Shown: piece after piece, positions 1 to 7,977 of the stretch
Layout: every line of letters starts with the position of its first letter
How positions within the stretch are numbered: the first letter of the stretch is position 1
Made by a program: the position numbers and the translations under genes
Assembly: GCA_963837485.1 (NCBI GenBank)
Contig: CAWINP010000026.1
Location: 1-64,000 of the forward strand
Source of the DNA: Solirubrobacter sp963837485
GTDB taxonomy: Bacteria; Actinomycetota; Thermoleophilia; Solirubrobacterales; Solirubrobacteraceae
DNA length: 64,000 bases
Reading direction: 5' to 3'
The notes under the pieces: model-generated
Told to the model about the DNA's origin: nothing
Seen by the model: the letters and a program-made list of their open reading frames with translations, nothing else
Database searches by the model: none

Positions 1-1
1 G

Positions 2-106
2 CCCGACGCGCCGTCCGGGGCCAAGATCTCCGGCTCCGACGCGCCGCTGAAGAAGCACTCCAAGGACCTGCACTGGGACACGAAGCTGGGCTATCGCGTC
101 CGCTGA
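2..106 (+). CDS. 3' end of an unidentified gene
   Basis: Only the last 34 codons are inside the window; they read in one open frame to the TGA at 104-106 and end in WDTKLGYRVR. The tail is hydrophilic and lysine-rich, with no motif I recognise, so no function is assigned. The frame is supported by the strong hairpin that begins four bases after the stop, as expected for the end of a transcript. Confidence 0.55.
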   Translation, partial: PDAPSGAKISGSDAPLKKHSKDLHWDTKLGYRVR

Positions 107-109
107 ACC

Positions 110-143
110 CGAAGGGCGCCGCCAGCTTCGGCGGCGCCCTTCG
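110..143. terminator. Bidirectional hairpin terminator
   Basis: A perfect 14-bp stem (110-123 pairs with 130-143) encloses a six-base loop, AGCTTC. It lies between the convergent ends of the partial gene (stop at 106) and the DUF1080 gene (stop at 150), so it can serve both. There is no long T-tract on either side, which is usual for GC-rich actinobacteria. Confidence 0.8.
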
Positions 144-149
144 CGCTTC

Positions 150-983
150 TCAATCCTGGTCTGAGAGGTCCAGGATCCGGATGTTGCGGAACGAGACCAC
201 GTCGTTCGGGCCGCCGTGTGACTGCAGGCCGATGTAGCCGACCAGGCCGCGCGAGCTCGAGCCCGGGTCGTTTGGCCGGCCCGGGAACGGGACATCGGGC
301 ACGTTCTCGTACTCGTTGATCACCGTGCCGTTGCGGATCACCGTGTAGTGCTGGCCGACGACCTTGATCTCGAGGTCGTTCCAGACGCCGGCGGCCGTCG
401 GGTGCGAGCGGGCGCCGTCCAGATCCGCGAAGCCGTAGATCGAGCCGGTCTTTCGCGGGTCGTTGGTGCCGCCGTCCGGCGAGTCGTTGATCTGCACCTC
501 GTGCCCGCAATTGACCGCGATCCACGCCGCGCCGTTGGTCGTCTGCGGCTCGCCGTTGAACGTCATCGGGCAGCCGGGCACCGGCGGCCGCGGCGCCGGG
601 AAGCGGACCTGCACGCCGCTGTTGGCCCGATTGCCGCCGGTCGCGTCATCGCGGAACTGCAGCCGCAGCGAGAAGTCGCCGTACGGCCGCGCGGCGTACC
701 ACAGCACGCCGAGATTCGGCGCGCCAGGCCCCGTCCTGAGCGTGCCGTCGTGCTGCAGCGTGATCGTCGAGCCGCCGGCGTAGCGCCATCTGGCGAAGCA
801 CTTGCGGCTGCCGTCGAAGATCACCTGGTAGCCGGGCTCGCCGCGCGAGCCCGGCTTCCCGCACTCCCCTGAGTGCCTTCCCCCGCCGGGGTGCCCGGCG
901 CCGTGATGCGCCGGCTGCGCCGCGGCCGACAGCGGCACGGCGGCCGCCGCGATGACCCCGGCGAGCGCGATGGACGTTCGCAT
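150..983 (-). CDS. Secreted DUF1080 (3-keto-disaccharide hydrolase-like) protein
   Basis: The 277-residue product starts with a signal peptide (residues 1-22, ending AAA-Q). A His/Gly-rich linker follows, then one DUF1080 domain. The domain shows the opening GYQVIFDGS, the central DFSLRLQFR and NSGVQVRFP strands, and the closing VSFRNIRI strand. DUF1080 domains have a concanavalin-like jelly-roll fold and are annotated as 3-keto-glycoside or 3-keto-disaccharide hydrolases. Export suggests action on an extracellular glycoside. The gene stands alone, with its terminator at 110-143. The substrate cannot be told from sequence. Confidence 0.85.
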   Translation of the reverse strand: MRTSIALAGVIAAAAVPLSAAAQPAHHGAGHPGGGRHSGECGKPGSRGEPGYQVIFDGSRKCFARWRYAGGSTITLQHDGTLRTGPGAPNLGVLWYAARPYGDFSLRLQFRDDATGGNRANSGVQVRFPAPRPPVPGCPMTFNGEPQTTNGAAWIAVNCGHEVQINDSPDGGTNDPRKTGSIYGFADLDGARSHPTAAGVWNDLEIKVVGQHYTVIRNGTVINEYENVPDVPFPGRPNDPGSSSRGLVGYIGLQSHGGPNDVVSFRNIRILDLSDQD

Positions 984-1047
984 TCGCTCCTCCTTTCGCG
1001 GCCGTCCCGCACGGCCACTCGTGGATGAGCGTCAACCTAGCGAAGCA

Positions 1048-2238
1048 TTAGGCCTTGTGACGAGCGATCAGCTTGCGCCCGATGACCATCCGCTGGATCT
1101 CCGACGTACCTTCGCCGATCAGCAGCAGCGGGGCGTCGCGGTAGAGCCGCTCGATCTCGTACTCCTTCGAGTAGCCGTAGCCGCCGTGGATGCGGAACGC
1201 GTCCTCGACGACCTCCTTGCCGGTCTCGGACGCGAACAGCTTCGCCATCCCGGCCTCGACGTCCGAGCGCTCGCCCGCGTCCTTGAGCCGTGCGGCCTTG
1301 AGCATCAGCAGGCGGGCCGCCTCGACCTTGGTGGCCATGTCGGCGAGCTTGAACTGGATCGCCTGGTGCTCGGCGATCGGCTTGCCGAACGTGTAGCGCT
1401 CCTGGGCGTACTTAAGTCCGAGCTCCAGCGCTCGTTGGGCGATGCCGACGCCGCGGGCGGCGACGTTGACGCGGCCGACCTCGAGCGCGTCCATCATCTG
1501 CGCGAAGCCCTTGCCGAGGCCGGCTTCCTCGCCGCCGAGGACCATGTCCGCCGGGCAGCGGTAGCCGTCGAAGACGAGCTCGGTCGACTCGACGCCCTTG
1601 TAGCCCATCTTCTTGATCTTCGGCGGGACGTGCAGGCCCGGGTTGTCGGGGTTGCCCGCCTCCTTCTCGGCGATGAAGCACGTCAGCCCGCGGTGCGGCG
1701 GCGACGCGTCGCGATCGGTGCGCACGAGCACGAACACGACGCCGGAGAGCAGGCCGTTGGTGACCCACATCTTCGAGCCGTTGATGACGTAGTCGTCGCC
1801 GTCCTTGGTCGCGCTCGTCTTGATCGCGGCCACGTCGGAGCCCAGCTCGGGCTCGGACAGGCTGAACGCGGCGCGCAGCTCGCCGGTGGCCATCTTCGGA
1901 AGGAACTTCTGGCGCTGCTCGGAGGTGCCGAACTTCATCAGCAGGTACGAGCCGATGAAATGCGTGTTCACGATCCCCGAGATCGAGATCCAGCCGCGCG
2001 AGAGCTCCTCGACGATCATCGCGTAGGTCGTGAGGTCGAGCTCCATCCCGCCGTAGGACTCGGGGATGGTTACGCCGAAGAGACCCAGCTCGCGCATCTG
2101 CGCGACGATCGGCTCCGGGAACTCGTCCGCCGAGTCGTAATGCTCGGCCTGCGGGATGATCTGCTCGTCGACGAACTGGCGCACCATCTCGATGATCGCC
2201 TTCTGCTCGTCGGTCCTCTGCTCTAGCGCGACGGCCAT
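1048..2238 (-). CDS. Acyl-CoA dehydrogenase
   Basis: A 396-residue FAD-dependent acyl-CoA dehydrogenase of normal length. The family signatures LSEPELGSDVAAI (mid domain) and GGYGYSKEYEIERLYRD are present. The C-terminal IGEGTSEIQ places the likely catalytic Glu near residue 376, as in short- and medium-chain enzymes. The ATG at 2238 is chosen because MAVALEQRTDEQ begins the normal N-terminal helix; the in-frame extension upstream is unrelated low-complexity sequence. It is divergent from the AMP-ligase at 2258, with only 19 bp between the starts, so the promoters must overlap the coding regions. The pair probably activates and oxidises a carboxylic acid, for example a branched one. Confidence 0.93.
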   Translation of the reverse strand: MAVALEQRTDEQKAIIEMVRQFVDEQIIPQAEHYDSADEFPEPIVAQMRELGLFGVTIPESYGGMELDLTTYAMIVEELSRGWISISGIVNTHFIGSYLLMKFGTSEQRQKFLPKMATGELRAAFSLSEPELGSDVAAIKTSATKDGDDYVINGSKMWVTNGLLSGVVFVLVRTDRDASPPHRGLTCFIAEKEAGNPDNPGLHVPPKIKKMGYKGVESTELVFDGYRCPADMVLGGEEAGLGKGFAQMMDALEVGRVNVAARGVGIAQRALELGLKYAQERYTFGKPIAEHQAIQFKLADMATKVEAARLLMLKAARLKDAGERSDVEAGMAKLFASETGKEVVEDAFRIHGGYGYSKEYEIERLYRDAPLLLIGEGTSEIQRMVIGRKLIARHKA

Positions 2239-2257
2239 ATGTCTGGAGGATATTCGC

Positions 2258-3685
2258 TTGAACTTCACGCTGGATGCGGTCGAATCGGCGCCCCGGGACC
2301 GGCGGGCACTCGTCGAGCTGCGCCGCGACGGCACCCGCCGCGAGTGGACCTTCGGCGAGCTCGCGGACGCCGCTGCGAGCCTCGCCGGGCGCCTGGACGC
2401 GCTCGGCGTGCGGCGCGGCGACGTCGTGCTCACCCTGGTCGGCACCCGCGCGGAGTGGGCGCTGACGATGCTCGCGTGCTTCCGCCAGGGCTACGTCGTG
2501 CTGCCGTGCACCGAGCAGCTGCGCGCGCACGACCTGCGTCTGCGGCTGGACGTGGCGCAGCCGCGGTTGGTGGTCGCCGACGAGCGCAACCGCGACACGC
2601 TGCGGGAGGCCGGCTGGAACGGCGGCACGCTCTGGGTGCCCTTCGAGGACGCGCCGGCCTGCGAGCTGGCGCCCGCGGACCTGGATCCGGACGACCCGTG
2701 CATGGTGATCTTCACCTCCGGCACGTCCGGGGCGCCGAAGGCGGCCGTCCACGGCCAGCGCTACCTGCCGGGCCAGCAGCTGCAGGCGACCCATTGGCTG
2801 GCGCCGCAGCCCGGGCAGCTCGTGTGGTGCACGGCGGCGGCGGGCTGGTCGAAGTCGGCTCGCAACGCGTTCATCGCGCCGTGGCTGCGCGGCGCCGCGG
2901 CCCTGCTGCACGACGCCCGCTTCGACGCGCACGAGCGGCTGGAGATCATCGAGCGCGAGCGCGTCGACGTGCTCTGCATGGCGCCGACGGAGTACCGGGT
3001 GATCGCCAAGCGCGCGACCTTGCGCCCGCTGCCGTCGCTGCGCGGCGCGGTGGCGGCCGGCGAGGCGCTCAATCCCGAGGTGCTGCACGCCTGGCAGGAG
3101 GCGACCGGCCTGTGGGTGCGCGACGGCTACGGGCAGACGGAGACGGGGGCGCTGACCGGCGGCGTGGTCGGCGAGACGCCGCGGCCCGGCTCGATGGGCC
3201 GTCCGCTGCCGGGCGTCGACCTGCGCATCGACGACGGCGAGCTGGTCCTGCACGACCCGGCGACCGACCCGACGTTCTTCGTGCGCTACATCGGCGCCGA
3301 CCCGCACAGCGGCCCATGGCGGACCGGCGACCGCGTCCACGCCGACGAGGACGGCTATCTGTACTTCGAGGGCCGCACCGACGACGTGATCATCTCTGCG
3401 GGCTACCGGATCGGCCCGTTCGAGGTCGAGTCCGCGCTCGTCGCCCACGCCGCGGTCGCCGAGGCCGCGGTCGTCGCCGCGCCCGACGAAGAGCGCGGCG
3501 CGGTCGTCCGCGCCGTCGTGGTCCTGCGCGACGGCTACGCGGCCTCCGACGCGCTCGTGCGCGAGCTGCAGGATCACGTCAAGAGCCAGACCGCGCCGTA
3601 CAAGTATCCGCGCATCGTCGACTTCGCCGACGAGCTGCCCAAGACCGCGTCGGGCAAGGTCAGGCGGGCGGCGCTGCGAGGCTAA
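2258..3685 (+). CDS. AMP-dependent acyl-CoA synthetase
   Basis: A 475-residue ANL-superfamily ligase that forms an acyl-AMP and then an acyl-CoA. Visible motifs are the P-loop FTSGTSGAPKAAVHG (about residue 151), YGQTETGALTG (about 290), TGD with GRTDDVIISAGYRIGP (about 355-385), and the C-terminal PKTASGK with the adenylation lysine (about 463). The start is the TTG at 2258, seven bases after GGAGGA (2245-2250); the ATG at 2239 is in another frame. It is rather short, so a short- or medium-chain acid is more likely than a long-chain one. It ends 4 bp inside the convergent neighbour. Confidence 0.9.
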   Translation: MNFTLDAVESAPRDRRALVELRRDGTRREWTFGELADAAASLAGRLDALGVRRGDVVLTLVGTRAEWALTMLACFRQGYVVLPCTEQLRAHDLRLRLDVAQPRLVVADERNRDTLREAGWNGGTLWVPFEDAPACELAPADLDPDDPCMVIFTSGTSGAPKAAVHGQRYLPGQQLQATHWLAPQPGQLVWCTAAAGWSKSARNAFIAPWLRGAAALLHDARFDAHERLEIIERERVDVLCMAPTEYRVIAKRATLRPLPSLRGAVAAGEALNPEVLHAWQEATGLWVRDGYGQTETGALTGGVVGETPRPGSMGRPLPGVDLRIDDGELVLHDPATDPTFFVRYIGADPHSGPWRTGDRVHADEDGYLYFEGRTDDVIISAGYRIGPFEVESALVAHAAVAEAAVVAAPDEERGAVVRAVVVLRDGYAASDALVRELQDHVKSQTAPYKYPRIVDFADELPKTASGKVRRAALRG

Positions 3686-4488
3686 TCGAGCAGGTCGCTG
3701 AGCACGCGGTCGACCGCGAAGCCGCTGGACGGCGACGCCAAGTCCGGCAGCTCGAACTGCTGCACGACGGCGGCCGACAGGTCCAGGACCGGGACGAGCT
3801 CGAGCGCGTCGTCGGCGCGCGAAGGGTCGAGCCTGGCCAGGCGGGCGAGCGCGTCGACGCGCAGCTCGCGCTCCATCGGCGGCTCGGTCAGCGCGGGCTC
3901 GGCGATGAACGCGTCGAGCACGTCGCCGCAGCGGTCCGGGAAGCCGAGGCTCTCGAGCAGCTCGCGGTCGTAGGCGGCGATCAGCTCGGCCAGCCGCAGC
4001 CAGTCGGCGAAGCGCTCCAGCTCAACCGGGGTGCGCGGCGCCGCCGGCGGGTCCAGCTCCAGCCAGGTCGCGGCGACGGTCGGCGTCGGCGCGAGCCTGC
4101 CGGCCGCCGCGCTCCACGCCTCCAGCGCGTCGACCGCCACCACGTGCCCGCGCCAGCGCTCCTCCAGGCGCTCGAGCACCATCGCCGACAGCGCGTCCGC
4201 CTCGACGCCGTCGACCGCCTCGCCGAGCACGCCGAGCAGGCGCACGGCGTCGGCCGCCGCGAGTTCGCCGCAGGCATGGTGGAGGTTGTCGCCGAGCGCG
4301 TCCCAGTCGGCGTCCTCGATCAGCAGCGGCTGCACGCGGTCGCCGTCGTGCCCGCCGCCGCTGGAGAGCGCCAGCGCCGCGCCGTCGACGCCGCACTGGC
4401 GCAGGAACCGCCGGCGCAGGTCGTGGTCGCGCGCGAGCTCGGAGATCACGAGGTCGCGCCAGCTCGGATGGACCCAGGTCACCCTCAT
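3682..4488 (-). CDS. C-terminal part of a split STAND-type NTPase
   Basis: A 268-residue product beginning MRVTWVHPSWRDLV. In single-chain nSTAND3-type NTPases the HPSxRDfv motif lies in the middle of the protein, after the winged-helix part; here it opens a new gene. The ATG overlaps the previous gene's stop as ATGA (4485-4488), so this is either a translationally coupled second subunit or the second half of one gene broken by a -1 shift. The rest is helical and Leu/Ala/Asp-rich, like a sensor or effector-binding region, with no catalytic motif seen. The end overlaps the convergent ligase gene by 4 bp. Confidence 0.6.
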   Translation of the reverse strand: MRVTWVHPSWRDLVISELARDHDLRRRFLRQCGVDGAALALSSGGGHDGDRVQPLLIEDADWDALGDNLHHACGELAAADAVRLLGVLGEAVDGVEADALSAMVLERLEERWRGHVVAVDALEAWSAAAGRLAPTPTVAATWLELDPPAAPRTPVELERFADWLRLAELIAAYDRELLESLGFPDRCGDVLDAFIAEPALTEPPMERELRVDALARLARLDPSRADDALELVPVLDLSAAVVQQFELPDLASPSSGFAVDRVLSDLLD

Positions 4489-5858
4489 CGCAGCACCCGC
4501 ACGAAATGGTCGGTCAGGCGGTCGACGAGGTCGACCGGGGCGTGCGAGAGCCCGGCGCTCGCGTGGCGGCGCAGCGCGGCCGCCAGGTCGCGCTCGGCAA
4601 CCGGCCCGGGCGGCGAGTCGAGCATCGCCAGCAGCAGCTCGCGGTGCTCCTCGGCGAGCGCCGCGTAGGAGGTCGCCATCGCCTGCGTCGGCTCGCTCAG
4701 CTCGGCGTCGACGGCCTCCGCCACGTCCGCGCACTCGCTCAGCTCGCGCAGCCGGCCGGCGACGAAGCGGCGGATCCGCTCCGGCGTGAAGTGCGGGTGC
4801 GCGACGATCGCCATGCCGTGCTCGTACACGAGCCGCCGCTGCTCGGGCGTCAGCTCCGCCGCGCGCGCGTGGCGATAGAGGATCAGCGTCTTCTCCGGCG
4901 GGCTGAGGTCGGCCGCGTCGACCTGCACGGCGCCCGGCTGCGGGAAGCGCCGGCCGCCGCGCTCCCGGTGGATGCGGCGCAGCCCGGCGTGCAGCGGCGC
5001 CGGCCGCGACGTCCATACGAGCCAGTGGTGCTCGTCGGTCGCGCGCAACGCCCGGTCGAGATCGCGAGCCCAGCGGTCGGCGGCGTCCGGGCGGTACTCG
5101 GTCGAGCCGAACGCGTCGTCGGCGATGAACAGCTGGCGGCGGCCGGGATCGAGCCGCTCCCACATCTCTTCCGGACGCGTGCACTCGTGCGCCTCCCAGC
5201 CGTCGCTGAGCAGCGCGAGCCCGAGCATCCGCGCGATCGCCGTCTTGCCCATCTCCGGCGGGCCGCTGATGACAAGGAACGCGTGCCGGCGCAGCGCCGC
5301 GACGGCGCGCGCGTAGGCGTCGGTCGGGACGAACACCGGAGCGAGCTCCAGCGCGGCGTCGAGGTCGAGCGTCGAGCGCGCGAGCGCGTCAGCGTCGAGA
5401 CGTGCGCGCGTGTCGCCGACCGAGAGCGCGGAGGGCAGCTCGAGCCGCAGCCCGGCGTGCCCGTCGATCGCCGCCATCAGCTCGGCGTCGCCGAACGCGA
5501 CGTGCCGGACTCCGGGGTGCAGCATCCCGAGGTGGAACTGGACCTCGTCGTCGGACACGTCGGCGTTCACGAACGTGATCAGCGAGCCGGCGCTGGCGAC
5601 CCGCGGCTCCAGCGCCTGGCCCGACTTCGTCAGCCGCCGCCAGCGCGCGCCGCGCCCGCCGCTGAGCCAGATGCAGCGGACGATCACCGGGGCCGGCAGC
5701 GTCTCGCCGTCGAGCTGGACGGGCTCGTTCCAGACGAAGCCGCGGTGGCGGTCCGCGTCGCCCTCCCAGGCGGTGTCCGGGATCCCCGTCCCCAAGGTCA
5801 GGATCGCCGAGCACAGACGCTCGAACTGCAACCACCCGAGACCCGACAGAGCGGACAC
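4485..5858 (-). CDS. nSTAND3-like NTPase, N-terminal part (possible conflict/defence protein)
   Basis: A 457-residue protein counted from the GTG at 5858; a GTG at 5915 is an alternative. The N-terminus (LGWLQFERLCSAIL) resembles the restriction-endonuclease-like domain often fused to nSTAND3 NTPases, but the usual D...ExK active site is not evident (VIVRCIWL where a QxK strand is expected). The ATPase core has Walker A GPPEMGKTA (about residues 197-205), Walker B QLFIADDAF (about 243) and a sensor-like WLVWTSRP. The C-terminal LTDHFVRVLR stops just before the HPS motif, which is in the next gene. STAND NTPases of this type are typical of anti-phage and conflict systems; that role is inference here. 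Confidence 0.65.
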   Translation of the reverse strand: MSALSGLGWLQFERLCSAILTLGTGIPDTAWEGDADRHRGFVWNEPVQLDGETLPAPVIVRCIWLSGGRGARWRRLTKSGQALEPRVASAGSLITFVNADVSDDEVQFHLGMLHPGVRHVAFGDAELMAAIDGHAGLRLELPSALSVGDTRARLDADALARSTLDLDAALELAPVFVPTDAYARAVAALRRHAFLVISGPPEMGKTAIARMLGLALLSDGWEAHECTRPEEMWERLDPGRRQLFIADDAFGSTEYRPDAADRWARDLDRALRATDEHHWLVWTSRPAPLHAGLRRIHRERGGRRFPQPGAVQVDAADLSPPEKTLILYRHARAAELTPEQRRLVYEHGMAIVAHPHFTPERIRRFVAGRLRELSECADVAEAVDAELSEPTQAMATSYAALAEEHRELLLAMLDSPPGPVAERDLAAALRRHASAGLSHAPVDLVDRLTDHFVRVLR

Positions 5859-5947
5859 CCGGCGAAGTGTGCCGGGTCCGTGCGAGACGCGCCACCCGGT
5901 GCGTGGGGCGGGCACGTTCGTGCCGTCCCCGCGTAGGCTTGCGCGCC

Positions 5948-7723
5948 ATGCTCCGCGCCGTCGTACTCGCCATCGCCGTCGTGCTCGCCGCCCCCGCGGC
6001 GGGTGCGACGGCCGCGTGTCCGAAGGGCGCGCAATGCTCGATCATCCAGGTGCCGCTCGATCATTCGGGCCAGACGCCAGGAGCGCTCCCGCTCGCCTAC
6101 GCGGTGATGCCGGCGACCGGGACGTCGATCGGCACGATCGTGCTGCTCAGCGGCGGCCCCGGCCAGTCCGCGATCCCGCTCACGCGCGACGTGACGGCGC
6201 TGCTGGACCGGATCCATCTCGACCACGACATCGTGTTCGTCGACCAGCGCGGCAGCGGCCAGTCGGGCGCGGTCGAGTGCAAGGACATCTCGACGCCGGC
6301 CGCGGTGGCGGCGTGCGCCGCCAAGCTCGGCGACAAGCGGCCGTTCCTGAACACGACCGAGACCGCGCTCGACCTCGAGGACCTCCGCGCCAAGCTCGGC
6401 GTGGACAAGCTGACGCTGCTCGGCGTCTCCTACGGCACCAAGGTGGCGGGCGAGTACGTGCGGCGCTTCCCGCAGCACACGGCCGGCGTGGTGCTCGACT
6501 CGCCCGTCTCGGTCGACGTGCTGGACGGCACGTTCGAGCTGCGCCAGCTCGGCATGCCGCGGATGCTGCGCGACGCGTGTGCGCGCGGCGTGTGCAAGCG
6601 GACCGTGCCCGATCCGGCGGGCGCGCTGCACGACGCGGTGCTGCGGGTCCAGCGCGCGCCGCTGAAGGGGCCGTCGGTGTCCAAGGCCGGGCGGGTGAGG
6701 ACCGAGACGCTCGGCGAGGACTCCGTCTACGGCGCGATGCTGGCCGGAGACGAGAGCCCGCTGATCCGCGCGTTCCTGCCTGCCGCCGTCGAGTCGGTGG
6801 CGAAGGGCGACGCCGCGCCGCTGCTGCATCTCGGGGCGGTGCTCTCCTCGGCCGGGCCGATCGACGAGGAGGACGTCGGCATCAACGCCGCCCGGCTGCT
6901 GGCGACCTCGTGCATCGAGTCAAAGCTCCCGTGGGCCCCGGACTCCCCCGTCGCAGGCCGCGAGGACGCCTGGCACGCGTATCTGGCCGCCAACGGCACG
7001 CCGTTCGCGCCTTTCCGGGCCGAGGCCGTCGCGCCGTTCTCGGCCGCGTCGCTGTGCACGGCCTGGCCGCCGACGCCCAAGCCCGCGGGCGTCGCCGGTC
7101 CCGGCCCGGACGTGCCGGTGCTCGTCCTCTCCGGCCGCTCGGACCTGCGCACGCCGCAGGAGGACGCGCGCCGGATCGCGGCCCAATACCCGGCCGCTCG
7201 CTTCCTCAGCGTGCCCGACGTCGGCCACTCGGTACTGACCTCCGACACCTCGGGCTGTGCGCTGGAGGCGGTCGAGGCGTTCGTCGACGGCGACACGGTC
7301 CGCAACTGCCATGGCGGCGGGCTCAGGCTCGACGCGGTCGGCTACCTGCCGGCGACCGTGGACGGGTTGAAGCGCACGCGGCTGCCCGGCCGCGCGGGCC
7401 GCACGCTGACCGCGCTGGCGGCGACGGTCCAGGGCGTGGCGCTGGACGCGGGGCTCGGGCTCGCGCTGGCCGCTCCGGCGCGCAGCGCCCGGGTGCCGGG
7501 CCTGCGCGCGGGCTACCAGAGCGTCTCCCAACGGCGGGTGACGCTGCACGCGATCGAGTGGTTCCGCGGCATGCGCGTCTCGGGCGTGATCGACATCGAG
7601 AACGAGAAGGGCCGGCTGACGGTCGGCGGTCCCGCCGCGGCGAGCGGCACGCTCGTGCTCGACGGCGACCACGTGCGCGGGACGGTCGGCGGGCACCCGG
7701 TCCGCGACTCGGACTTCAACTAG
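5948..7723 (+). CDS. Secreted alpha/beta hydrolase (TAP-like peptidase family)
   Basis: A 591-residue protein with a signal peptide (MLRAVVLAIAVVLAAPAAGA, cleavage near residue 20-23). It has the alpha/beta-hydrolase layout of proline-iminopeptidase or tripeptidyl-aminopeptidase-like enzymes: oxyanion-region LLSGGPGQS, DQRGSGQS, nucleophile elbow GVSYG with Ser near residue 161, acid in LSGRSD near 398, and His in VGHS near 425. About 150 extra residues at the C-terminus (Ala/Gly-rich, beta-strand-like, ending HPVRDSDFN) are an accessory domain I do not recognise. A TAGGCT hexamer at 5934-5939, eight bases before the ATG, could be the -10 box of a leaderless or short-leader transcript. Confidence 0.85.
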   Translation: MLRAVVLAIAVVLAAPAAGATAACPKGAQCSIIQVPLDHSGQTPGALPLAYAVMPATGTSIGTIVLLSGGPGQSAIPLTRDVTALLDRIHLDHDIVFVDQRGSGQSGAVECKDISTPAAVAACAAKLGDKRPFLNTTETALDLEDLRAKLGVDKLTLLGVSYGTKVAGEYVRRFPQHTAGVVLDSPVSVDVLDGTFELRQLGMPRMLRDACARGVCKRTVPDPAGALHDAVLRVQRAPLKGPSVSKAGRVRTETLGEDSVYGAMLAGDESPLIRAFLPAAVESVAKGDAAPLLHLGAVLSSAGPIDEEDVGINAARLLATSCIESKLPWAPDSPVAGREDAWHAYLAANGTPFAPFRAEAVAPFSAASLCTAWPPTPKPAGVAGPGPDVPVLVLSGRSDLRTPQEDARRIAAQYPAARFLSVPDVGHSVLTSDTSGCALEAVEAFVDGDTVRNCHGGGLRLDAVGYLPATVDGLKRTRLPGRAGRTLTALAATVQGVALDAGLGLALAAPARSARVPGLRAGYQSVSQRRVTLHAIEWFRGMRVSGVIDIENEKGRLTVGGPAAASGTLVLDGDHVRGTVGGHPVRDSDFN

Positions 7724-7927
7724 TACGTCCGGGGCGCGGGTAACGCGCATCGCCGGCGCAGTCCGGGTCGTCGCTGCCGGTGCACGGCAGGCGCTCGCAT
7801 ACTGGTGGTACGTGTGCGCCTGCCGGGTGCCGGCAGCGACGAGAGCCAAGTGGCGAGCCCCCAAGGGGCGAGCCAGATGGCGGTCCGGGCCCGCCGGAAT
7901 GCGCGTTACCCGTGTGTCCGGGCGTAC
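7723..7927. repeat. Nested inverted-repeat element of about 200 bp
   Basis: The outer arms 7723-7756 and 7894-7927 are inverted copies (GTACG..CCGG, a shared 14-bp core CGGGTAACGCGCAT, then CCGG). An inner pair, 7768-7794 and 7816-7842, matches at 24 of 27 bases, and each inner arm is itself a small TGCCG..CGGCA hairpin. Between the inner and outer right arms lies GGCGAGCC twice around CCCCCAAGGGG. No convincing gene fits: the open frames here do not resemble proteins. It fills the gap between the hydrolase stop and the aminotransferase promoter. It may be a repeated palindromic (REP/MITE-like) element or a structured leader RNA. Confidence 0.6.
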
Positions 7928-7965
7928 TGGCCGGATATCCGTACCGCGGGAGGCGGGGCGGACGT

Positions 7966-7971
7966 TAGCCT
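7966..7971 (+). promoter_or_regulatory. Putative -10 box (TAGCCT) of a leaderless promoter
   Basis: TAGCCT ends six bases before the ATG at 7978. This spacing would place the transcription start at or beside the A of the ATG, as in actinobacterial leaderless genes. There is no Shine-Dalgarno sequence before the ATG, which fits. No convincing -35 box is visible. Confidence 0.35.
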
Positions 7972-7977
7972 CGGCCC

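Noticed and set aside
2239..4668. Very long open frame starting with an ATG between the dehydrogenase and the ligase
   Set aside because: It is a shadow frame of the ligase and NTPase genes: Arg/Ala-rich low-complexity sequence with no domain, while the frame from the TTG at 2258 has all ligase motifs.
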